From NCBI RefSeq assembly GCF_007421925.1, contig NZ_QMDX01000009.1:62001-126000 (forward strand): DNA of 64,000 nt, in the 5' to 3' direction. Below the pieces are notes generated by a model. It was not told the DNA's origin. It searched no databases and worked only from the letters and a program-made list of their open reading frames with translations. Positions 8,985 through 17,300 of this stretch are shown here, in pieces; positions within the stretch are counted from its first letter, which is position 1; each line of letters begins with the position of its first letter. This DNA comes from Haloglomus irregulare (GTDB lineage Archaea > Halobacteriota > Halobacteria > Halobacteriales > Haloarculaceae). The translations under genes were made by a program, and so were the position numbers.

Positions 8985-10586
8985 ATGGTCCGCGAGTTCA
9001 AGCTCCCCGACGTGGGCGAGGGGCTGACCGAGGCAGAGATCGTCAGTTGGCTGGTCGAGGTCGGTGACGCCGTGAGTGAGGACCAGCCCGTCGCCGAGGT
9101 GGAGACTGATAAGGCGGTCGTGGAGGTGCCCGCGCCGGTCAACGGGACCGTCCGGGAAATCCTCGCCGAGGAGGGGGAGATGGTCCCCGTCGGTGAGGTC
9201 ATCATCACGTTCGATGTCGAGGGCGAACCCGTCGAACCCGCCGACGAGGGTGAGTCCGAGCCAGCCGACCCCGGCGACGCCGACCCGGCCGCCTCCGAGG
9301 CGAGCGGGCCGGCGGCGAGCACAGACGGCGAATCCGACGGCGAGGTTTCCGCCAAGGGCGGCCGCGTGTTCGCCGCGCCCTCCGCCCGGCGGCTGGCCCG
9401 CGAACTGGGCGTCGACATCGAGACGGTCCCGGGGAGCGGCCCCGGCGGCCGCGTCACCGAGGGCGACGTGCGGGCGGCCGCCGAGTCCGGCGGCGAACCG
9501 GCCGGCACGGAGACGGCCGACGAGGAACCGGAGCCCGCGGTCCGGTCGGCCACCCGGAAGGTGACCGACGAGGCCGAGAGCGAGGCCGACGCCAAGCCCG
9601 CGCCCGCCGACGCACACCCGGGCGGCGCTCCCGAGGCCGCCGGCCGCGACCGGACGCTCGCCGCGCCGGCGACCCGGCAGGTCGCCCAGGAGGAGGGTAT
9701 CGATATCAACGACGTGCCGACCGACGAGATCCGCGACGGCGAGCCGTTCGTCGACGCCGAGCAGGTCCGGTCCTACGCCGAGGCCCAGCGCGTCGCCCAG
9801 GAGGCCGACGCGGCGGCCGTCCGGCAGGAGTCGGCGGCCGTCGACGCGACTGCCGAGACCCCGCCCGACACCGAAACGACGGCCGAGGGGGAGGTCGAAC
9901 GGCGACCCTACCGCGGCATCCGCCGGACCATCGGGAAGGCGATGGAGAACTCGAAGTACACCGCGCCCCACGTCACCCACCACGACACGGTCGTCGTCGA
10001 GGACCTCGTGGACACCCGGGCCCGGCTCAAGCCGAAGGCGGAGGAGCGGGGCATCAAGCTGACCTACATGCCGTTCGTGGTGAAGGCCATCGTGGCGGCG
10101 CTGAAGGAGCATCCGATTCTCAACTCGCAGCTGAACGAGGACGAAGAGGAGATCCTCGTCAAGCGCTACCACAACATCGGCATCGCCGTCGCCACGGACG
10201 CGGGCCTGATGGTCCCCGTCGTGAAGGACGCCGACGGGAAGGGCATGCTCACCATCGCCAGCGAGGTGAACGAGCTCGCGGCGAAGGCCCGGGACCGCTC
10301 CATCAGCCGCGAGGAGATGCAGGGCGGTACCTTCTCCATCACCAACTTCGGTGCCATCGGCGGCGAGTACGCCACGCCCATCATCAACTACCCCGAGACG
10401 GGCATCCTCGGGCTGGGCGAACTGAAGCAGCGCCCCGTCGTGGAGGACGGCGAGGTCGTCGCGAAGTGGACCCTCCCCATCTCGCTGTCCATCGACCACC
10501 GCGTCATCGACGGCGCGGACGCGGCGCAGTTCGCGAACACGCTGATGGAGTACCTGTCGAATCCGGAGCTGCTGTTGCTGGAATAG
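8985..10586 (+). CDS. pdhC: 2-oxoacid dehydrogenase E2 with two subunit-binding domains
   Basis: 533-residue dihydrolipoyl acyltransferase. Domains in order: lipoyl domain (1-80, lipoyl lysine K43 in ETDKAVVEV), acidic linker, a peripheral subunit-binding domain (about 125-165, FAAPSARRLARELGVDI...GGRVTEGDV), a second similar one (about 221-265, LAAPATRQVAQEEGIDINDV), and the catalytic domain (from 305) with the active-site histidine in DHRVIDGADAAQF near 505. Most E2 proteins have one such binding domain. The E3 lipoamide dehydrogenase gene that often follows is absent here. Confidence 0.93.
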   Translation: MVREFKLPDVGEGLTEAEIVSWLVEVGDAVSEDQPVAEVETDKAVVEVPAPVNGTVREILAEEGEMVPVGEVIITFDVEGEPVEPADEGESEPADPGDADPAASEASGPAASTDGESDGEVSAKGGRVFAAPSARRLARELGVDIETVPGSGPGGRVTEGDVRAAAESGGEPAGTETADEEPEPAVRSATRKVTDEAESEADAKPAPADAHPGGAPEAAGRDRTLAAPATRQVAQEEGIDINDVPTDEIRDGEPFVDAEQVRSYAEAQRVAQEADAAAVRQESAAVDATAETPPDTETTAEGEVERRPYRGIRRTIGKAMENSKYTAPHVTHHDTVVVEDLVDTRARLKPKAEERGIKLTYMPFVVKAIVAALKEHPILNSQLNEDEEEILVKRYHNIGIAVATDAGLMVPVVKDADGKGMLTIASEVNELAAKARDRSISREEMQGGTFSITNFGAIGGEYATPIINYPETGILGLGELKQRPVVEDGEVVAKWTLPISLSIDHRVIDGADAAQFANTLMEYLSNPELLLLE

Positions 10587-10662
10587 CGCTTCTCTGGTTT
10601 CGAGTTCTCGTCGGTTGGGTCGGCGGACAAGCTCTAATACTCGCTGTCATCGGACGGTACCC

Positions 10663-11034
10663 ATGGACTCCCGCGAGTGGAGGGACGGGACGGCCTCTCG
10701 ACGCCGGTTTCTCGGATGGGCCGGCGTGGCGAGCACCTGCGTGACTGCCGGATGTCCATCGCAGGGGAAGCTCTGTGCCAACAGGGGGAACATCAAGGCC
10801 TTCCTCGTCGACGAGGCGCCGAATCCAGCGCAGGGCCAGGCGTACGAAGACCAACCCGAGGTGGTGCAGCAGTACGCCCGTCGAGCCATCGAACAGAACG
10901 CGACCGAGGACGACCCGATAGCCGAGCAGCTTTCCATACAGGAGACGAGAGAGTACACCAACTCAGTGGACTCTCCGATATACGTCGAACGCCGCGGCGA
11001 AACCGTCCGTATTAGCCTCGGGGTACCCTGCTGA
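10663..11034 (+). CDS. Tat-exported lipoprotein of unknown function
   Basis: 123 residues. It has a twin-arginine signal SRRRFLGWAGVAS (12-24) ending in a lipobox TAGC with C31 as lipidation site, the usual haloarchaeal route for anchored extracellular proteins. The mature part of about 90 residues is acidic and contains three cysteines including the last residue; I recognise no domain. An in-frame GTG 16 codons upstream would bury the Tat motif, so ATG 10663 is preferred. It follows pdhC by 76 bp and may be separately transcribed. Confidence 0.7.
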   Translation: MDSREWRDGTASRRRFLGWAGVASTCVTAGCPSQGKLCANRGNIKAFLVDEAPNPAQGQAYEDQPEVVQQYARRAIEQNATEDDPIAEQLSIQETREYTNSVDSPIYVERRGETVRISLGVPC

Positions 11035-11148
11035 CCGGTCCACGTTCATCAGAAGTGTTCGAGTACCGGCCCTGTCGGCAGGCTTCCAGACGGCGTCCCG
11101 CTGCACGGCGAAGTGAACCGTTGGATTTCCCCTTCATTGCATACCGCA

Positions 11149-11163
11149 CGAGCGAAGCGAGCG
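11149..11163 (+). repeat. Dispersed mirror repeat, copy 1
   Basis: A 15-bp CGAGCGAAGCGAGCG element, which reads the same backwards (mirror symmetry, not an inverted repeat). Identical copies lie at 11249-11263 (exactly 100 bp on) and, inverted, at 31221-31235, all outside genes. Confidence 0.6.
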
Positions 11164-11248
11164 CGGTTTCACCGGCCGGAGCGCCCGTAGGACGCGGAGG
11201 CCGACTCTTTTGCTGAACGTTTTTTGCGGCGAGTGGCTCTCCGCAGCG

Positions 11249-11276
11249 CGAGCGAAGCGAGCGCGAGGAAGCCCGA
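11249..11276 (+). repeat. Mirror repeat copy 2 and a 16-bp element shared with the sepF 3' region
   Basis: Contains the second 15-bp mirror repeat (11249-11263), followed by GCGCGAGGAAGCCCGA (11261-11276). That 16-mer recurs exactly at 34973-34988. Both 16-mers lie about 20 bp beyond the stop codon of a minus-strand gene (htpX-like here, sepF there). Confidence 0.6.
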
Positions 11277-11279
11277 GCC

Positions 11280-11290
11280 GGAAAAAAGCT
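11280..11290 (-). terminator. Oligo-T terminator after the HtpX-like gene
   Basis: The minus strand reads six Ts (plus-strand A run 11282-11287) about 10 bp after the stop codon, flanked by GC-rich sequence. A second T run on the plus strand at 11220-11225 could end the lipoprotein transcript. Confidence 0.5.
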
Positions 11291-11296
11291 CGAGTC

Positions 11297-12127
11297 TCAG
11301 GCCCGCAGCCGCTCGACACGCTTCTCCATCGGCGGGTGGGTCGCGAACAGCCGTGCGAGCAGACCGCGCTCGGCGTTGAGGATACAGAGTGCGTTCATGC
11401 TGTCATCGAGTTCGGATTCGCCGCCCTCGGCGGCGCGGGAGATCTTCTCCAGCGCGCGGGCCAGCGGGTCACCCCTGCCGATCGCCTCGCGAGCGTCCGC
11501 GTCGGCGACGTACTCCCGGTAGCGGGAGATGGCGAGCACGAACACCATCACGAGCGCGTTCGCCAGCGAGGAGGCGATCATCGCCACGATGACGCTCCCG
11601 ATGTTGCGCTCCCCGCCCATCAGCACCGCGAAGTAGGCGACGTAGCCGACGATCATCCCGATCGACTGGCCGATGACCATCGTCACGACGTCGCGGTTCT
11701 TGATGTGGGCCAGCTCGTGGGCGATGACGCCCTCCAGCTCGTCGCGGTCGAGCAGGGCGACCAGCTCCTCGCTCACGCAGACCACGCCGGCGCCCTTCCG
11801 GCCGACGGCGAAGGCGTTGGGGACGCCCATCTGCATCTTCATCACCGTGGGCTCGGGGACGTCCATCTCGCGGGCCAGGTCCAGCGTCATCTTCCGGACG
11901 TCGCCGTAGCGACCGGTCGTCCCCCTGGGGATCTCCTCTGCCTTCCGGGTCGCCAGCCACTTGCCCAGTTTGTACTGGAGCGCCGGTACGACGAGGATAC
12001 CCACGGCCAACACCGGAACGAGCGGCAGGCCGAGCATCGCCGCGGCGAAGGTGCCAGCCGCCAGGTAGAACGCGAACAGGATCGCCCCGACGACGACCAT
12101 CCGCGCCTGTAGTCCGAAGTCGGTCAT
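11297..12127 (-). CDS. htpX: HtpX-like membrane zinc metalloprotease (M48)
   Basis: 276 residues. Two N-terminal membrane segments (about 8-32 and 35-52) are followed by the zinc motif HELAH (H137, E138, H141) and the third ligand E205 in SRYREYVADADA. Two more hydrophobic segments (about 148-170 and 175-200) lie between, as in HtpX. The C-terminal THPPMEKRVERL is a family hallmark. HtpX degrades misfolded membrane proteins. It starts at ATG 12127. Confidence 0.93.
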   Translation of the reverse strand: MTDFGLQARMVVVGAILFAFYLAAGTFAAAMLGLPLVPVLAVGILVVPALQYKLGKWLATRKAEEIPRGTTGRYGDVRKMTLDLAREMDVPEPTVMKMQMGVPNAFAVGRKGAGVVCVSEELVALLDRDELEGVIAHELAHIKNRDVVTMVIGQSIGMIVGYVAYFAVLMGGERNIGSVIVAMIASSLANALVMVFVLAISRYREYVADADAREAIGRGDPLARALEKISRAAEGGESELDDSMNALCILNAERGLLARLFATHPPMEKRVERLRA

Positions 12128-12150
12128 ACGGAAACGGATAGGGCGTCGTC

Positions 12151-12160
12151 GGATATAAGC
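12151..12160 (-). promoter_or_regulatory. TATA-like box of the HtpX-like gene
   Basis: The minus strand reads GCTTATATCC, centred 28 bp before the ATG at 12127; leaderless spacing. Confidence 0.5.
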
Positions 12161-12299
12161 GGTGCGGCCCGGGCTCGGAGAGATGTCGTCGAAACCCGGC
12201 GTTCGTGGCTTCTGATTCGACTGTTGAATGAACGACCGGTGTTTATCGACTAATACCTGGTGCTGTTACGCGGAATGCCGAATCAGGCGGAAAAATCGC

Positions 12300-13244
12300 T
12301 CAGAGGTCGGCACGCCGGAACACGGCGTATCCGACGACCGCCGAGACCGCGAGCCAGACCAGCAGGTAGGCCAGCACGGCGGCGTCGGTGAGGTAGAACG
12401 GGATGCCCTCCTCGGTGAGCCGCTGTGCGTAGATCTGCTGGACGATGCCCGCGCGGCGGGAGAGCTGGATACCGCCGGTGACGCTGGCGCGGGCGAGCGC
12501 GGTCGACTCGGCGCTGAGCGCCGCGACCAGCGAACTGTACGCGCCGAGCGGGTTGAGGAGCTTGAGCGTCAGCGACGCCTTCACGGTGGTCGCGGGCTCC
12601 CAGCTCAGGGCGTCCGAGAGCCGGCCGACGATGGGGTCGGCCGCCCGGTTCCAGAACACGAGCAGGAACAGGTACGACCCGACGGAGCCGACGACGGCGC
12701 GGCGGCCGGTGCTGGCGGCGGCGGAGATGCCAACCGAGAGCGCGACGAACACCAGCCCCAACAGTGCCGTCAGCGCGGTGAACGCGACGTAGTTCAACGG
12801 CGCCAGCGCGACGGAGGTGAGCGGGAAGACCAGCATCGAGAGGAGCAGCCCGCCGACGGCCGGGACCGCGACCACGCCGCCGCGGCCCAGCAGCTTCCCG
12901 AGCACCACGTCCCGGCGCGAGTGGGGCAGCGAGAGCAGGAGTTTCAGCGTCCCGCTCGCCCGCTCGCCGATGACGGCGCTGTACGAGGCGACCACGGCGA
13001 CGATGGGCACCAGCAGCGTCACGCCCGATGAGAGCGTCCGGAGGAAGGCATCGGAGTCGACCGGGTCGCCGCCCTGCTGGCCTCCGGACTGGGCACTGGC
13101 CTGTGCGGCCTGCGAGACCTGGTCCGCGAAGAAGTACGCGCCGAAGACGAACAGCGCGACGAACACCGCCGAGACGAGGAGCACTCCCCGCGAGCGGATG
13201 GCGTCCTCGAAGTCCTTCCGTGCGACGACGAGAGCGGAGTTCAC
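12300..13244 (-). CDS. ABC-2 type exporter permease
   Basis: 314 residues with about six membrane segments and a large external loop between the first (VLLVSAVFVALFVFGAYFF) and the second. The signature ABC-2 segment IGERASGTLKLLLSLPHSRRDVVLGK follows the second segment. Resembles NosY/NatB-type permeases. The GTG start overlaps the stop of the ATPase gene (GTGA), so the two are made together. Substrate unknown. Confidence 0.88.
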   Translation of the reverse strand: MNSALVVARKDFEDAIRSRGVLLVSAVFVALFVFGAYFFADQVSQAAQASAQSGGQQGGDPVDSDAFLRTLSSGVTLLVPIVAVVASYSAVIGERASGTLKLLLSLPHSRRDVVLGKLLGRGGVVAVPAVGGLLLSMLVFPLTSVALAPLNYVAFTALTALLGLVFVALSVGISAAASTGRRAVVGSVGSYLFLLVFWNRAADPIVGRLSDALSWEPATTVKASLTLKLLNPLGAYSSLVAALSAESTALARASVTGGIQLSRRAGIVQQIYAQRLTEEGIPFYLTDAAVLAYLLVWLAVSAVVGYAVFRRADL

Positions 13245-14209
13245 CGCGACTCACCCCCGTCGTCGTCGGTGTCCGTGTCGGCCCGCCGGTCGCCGCTCCC
13301 GCCCCCCGTGTAGGCGGTGAACAGGTCCTCCAGTGAGGTCTCGCGGGTCTCGAAGTCGGCCACCTCGACACCGGCCGACTCCAGCGCGTCGAGGACGGCG
13401 GTCTTGCGCACGTCGCCGCCGAGGGTGACCGTTACCTGGTCGCCCGCGGCCCGGACCTCCGAGACGCCGCCCAGCTCCCGGACGGCGTCGAGCGCCGCGG
13501 CCGACGGGTCGCCGCCGACGGCGATCTCCAGGACCGACTCGGCGCCGCTGGCCTCGCGCAGCCCCGCCACGGAGTCGACCGCGATCATCTCGCCGTCGCG
13601 GATGATGCCGACGCGGTCACAGACCGCCTCCACCTGGCCCAGGATATGCGAGGAGAAGAAGACGGTCGCGCCCCGGGCGGCCTCCTCGCGGACCACCTCA
13701 CGCATCCGCCGGGCCCCGTTCGGGTCCAGCCCCGTCGAGGGCTCGTCCAGCACCAGCAGGTCCGGCTCGCCGACCAGGGCCATCGCGAGGACGAGTCGCT
13801 GTTGCATCCCGCGCGAGTAGTCGCCGGCCGGCCGGCCCCCGTCGCCGGTCAGCCCGACCCGCTCCAGCAGTTCGTCGGGGTCCTGGTCGGCCGCCTTGGA
13901 GTCGACGGCGAACTCCAGGTGCTTGCGGCCCGAGAGCCGGCCGTAGACGCCGAACCCCTCCGGGAGGACGCCGACGCGGTCCCGGATGGGCGCGCTCTCC
14001 TCCCGACGGATGGGGTCGCCGAGCAGCCGCACCTCCCCCGCGTCCGGCTGGACGAAGTCCAGCAGCACGTTGATCGCCGTGGATTTGCCCGCCCCGTTCG
14101 GCCCGAGGAACCCGAACACCTCGCCCTCGTCGACCGTCAGCGACAGGTCATCGAGGGCCGTGACGGCCCCGTATCGCTTGCTGACGCCGTCCAGTTCGAT
14201 GGCGGCCAT
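13241..14209 (-). CDS. ABC exporter ATP-binding protein
   Basis: 322 residues. Walker A GPNGAGKST (36-44), signature YSRGMQQR in place of LSGGQ, Walker B LLVLDEPSTGLDP, and the switch histidine in FSSHILGQVE. Residues beyond about 215 form the C-terminal extension typical of NatA/CcmA-like exporter ATPases. The start ATG 14209 gives MAAIELDGVSKRYG; an in-frame start 8 codons upstream is less likely. Pairs with the downstream permease. Confidence 0.92.
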   Translation of the reverse strand: MAAIELDGVSKRYGAVTALDDLSLTVDEGEVFGFLGPNGAGKSTAINVLLDFVQPDAGEVRLLGDPIRREESAPIRDRVGVLPEGFGVYGRLSGRKHLEFAVDSKAADQDPDELLERVGLTGDGGRPAGDYSRGMQQRLVLAMALVGEPDLLVLDEPSTGLDPNGARRMREVVREEAARGATVFFSSHILGQVEAVCDRVGIIRDGEMIAVDSVAGLREASGAESVLEIAVGGDPSAAALDAVRELGGVSEVRAAGDQVTVTLGGDVRKTAVLDALESAGVEVADFETRETSLEDLFTAYTGGGSGDRRADTDTDDDGGESR

Positions 14210-14384
14210 ATACCCCGACTGTGCCCCCCTCACCCAAAAGGTTCCACACTCGCTGCGTGGTGTGATAACGTGCCGAGAGCCGAACCGAGTGGGGGTACCC
14301 CTCGCGTGGGCGCGACGGACACCCCCACCGGGACGTATATCGCGCCGCGAGTGCCGGGGACACCCGAGGCGTGGAAACGGCCGT

Positions 14385-17300
14385 TCACATGAAGTCGGCG
14401 ATCCCGCTCTGCCTGTTGTGGTCGTTCTCGAATACGGACTCCAGCGCCTTGTTCAGTATCTCCAGGCGCTGTTTCGTGTACGGTCGGGCGCCGTACTCCT
14501 CGGCGACGCGTCGGGCGGTCTCCATGTACTTGCTGACCGACCCCTGGTAGACGGTCAGCGAGACCTCGCCGCCGCACTCCCGGCAGTCCCCCGAGAGGGG
14601 CATCCGACGGTACTTCTCCCCGCAGTCCCGGCAGCGGGTCTCCTGCCGGGAGAACGCCCGGAGGTTGCCGATGAGGTCCGGGAGGAAGTGGTACTCGATG
14701 ATGCGCTCGGCCACGTCCGTCTCGTCGACGGCGTGGAGCTTCCGGGCCAGCTCCAGCTGCCCGTCCATCTTCTTGTCCATGTCGTCCAGCGTCTTGTACG
14801 CCGACAGGTCCGGTCCGGCCGCGATGTCCGTCGTGTCGTGCGTGTGGTCAAACCCGCGGTACTCGTCGTCCGTCCCGAGGGTCGACTCGGCGATGGGGAT
14901 GTCCACCTCCTCCGGGTCGGCCATCTCCCGGGTCGCCTCGTAGAACTCGCGGGGGTACGAGGTGGCGATGTCGATGTTGTGGGCCTCGTCGTCGATCTCC
15001 GAGGGGTCGATGCGCGAGGACATGACTAACGGCGCGTCCATCGAGTTGTGCGCGTAGAGCCAGTTGGTGGTGAATACGGGGTCACCGCCGACCTGCAGGT
15101 CGTAGAGGTAGCCGTCGTAGTCGATTCGTTCGATGTCGGTCACGCGGAGATACGAGAGATCACCGTCCACGAGCGGGCGGAGGTCGTCGAGTCGAGCGCG
15201 AGCCCCATCCGGGAGGTCACGTCGCTCGATCTCCTCGATCATCTCGCGGATTTTCCCCAGAGAGACGTTGTCGCGGCGCTTGAGGTACTTGGGAACGGTC
15301 TGCTTGATCCCCTCGATATCCATCTCGCGGAGTTCCATCAGTGCGTCCGGGATACGGACGACGAGACTCTTCGGGAGGTATCGCTCCCCATCTTCCAGTA
15401 CCCGATGGAGCGGGTTGTCCGACGCGCCGCCGGAGGTTGTGACTGTGAATATCGGCTGTCGTGACTCGTCGCGTTCACGTCGAGAGACGTTGGCAACGAT
15501 ACCGAACCGGTGGAGCAGGAGGACGATGCCGTCCTTCACGTCCTCGCTGGTGGTATGGAATGCGACCGTCGTGACATTATCGTCGGTTTTGTCGCTGCCG
15601 TCTCCCGCGATGAATCCACGGAGGAAGGATAGTGCGACCTCGTCCGGAGCCCGGAGTATCGCGTCCGGAATCACCTTCTCGCTGGAGTCGTACGAGTCCT
15701 CGTCCGCGAATCCAAGGCCGTACAGCACCTCGCGGAAGACGGCCGGGAACTGGAGTTCGTACGCCCCGTTCGACCATCTGACGTGCGGGTCGACACCGAG
15801 CGTCTCGCGTGTGATGTCGGCGGCGCGCTCGATGAGGGCCTCGTCGGCGTTGCTGATCGCCGGACAGACACTGGATGTGGACCCCTCCGCGACGAACAGG
15901 CCGAGCAGCCACGCGAACTCCTCGTTCACCTCGACGAGCCGGCGGATGCCGTTCGTCGAGCCCCAGAGCGCGATTTCCGCCTCGGCATCCACGGCGAAGT
16001 CGCCGTGTTCGAGGATGCGCTCCAATCGGTCGTACGGGATCTTGTCCTTGTCTAGTCGATACGAGAGGCCGTTATCGAACGCAGCGTGGGCCTCGCTTCC
16101 GCGGTCGGTCGACTCCCAGACGGTCCGCAACAGGTCCTCGACGTGGTCGTTGATCACCACGTACGGCTCGTCGACGAGTTCGGCGACATCGAGGGTCGTC
16201 CATTCTGTCTCGACCTCCAAATCGCGGGGGGCGAGAATCAGGTCACCCTCCGACAGTTCGTCCCCGGCGACCTCCTCGATACCGTTCTCGTATCTGAAGA
16301 GGCTATGGTTCGTCGTGATGTCGACGGAACGGCCGAACTGGGTCGAGATTCGCAGGAGTTCCTCGTCGTCGCTCGCCCGGTACCGGATGGCCTTCTCGAT
16401 AGGGCGGGGGGCCGAGTCGTGGTTCTCATCGAACGCGTACGTCTCCCAGCCCTCGGACAGGCAGGTCCGTTTCTCGAACTTGCCGTCCCGTTCGATCGGG
16501 CTCTCGAGTTTATTCCAGAACTCGTCGAACGTGAGGAACTGCGTCTCCCCATCCGGCCCGAACGTGACGAGGCGGGACTCTTCAGCAACGCTCCCGCCAC
16601 GTTGATCGGGAAGATACGATTTTGAGAAGTTAAGCAGCCCGTCCATGAGCAACATTACACAATCCTCGTCTCCATCGCAGTTACGGCGCTTACTTGCGTG
16701 GAAATACGGATGGGCATACCCGACCGCAGCACTCGTGAACCCGACCACCCGCCCGACCACGGCCGCGGAGGTGTGCGGCGCCATCCCGAACACCAGCTCC
16801 CCGACCAGATCCTCGCGGGTGCCCACGTCGTAGAACGGCTCCGTGTCGTAGTACTGGGTGAGGAGGTCGTCGACGAAGTCGGCGGTCCGGAGCATATGCT
16901 CGGCGGCGCCGTCCGAGAGGACGATGTCCTGGACCTTCAGCTCGACCAGCTGGTCGTCGTGGCGGAGCGGCTCGCCGTCGATATCCTCGTGATAGCCGAG
17001 TTCGCGGAAGTCCTCGGCGGTGACGTCGAGTTCCTCCGGCCGGACCGAGGTGACCGGGAGGTCGGTCATGTCGTAGCGGACCGTGCCGTCCTTGAACACG
17101 CTCACGCCGTTCTTGGCCCGGAGGATGCCCTTCTGGACGGATTCGGGGACCTTCTCCTTCGAGGTGAGCCCCTTGACGCCCTTCAGGGTCCCGAAGGCGT
17201 TCTCGCGCTCGCCGACGCCCGTCATGGCGTTCCGGTACTCGCCGTTGGCGTCGAGCGTGACGTACTGGGTGGGTGAGGCGAGCGTCTCGCAGCGGGGGCA

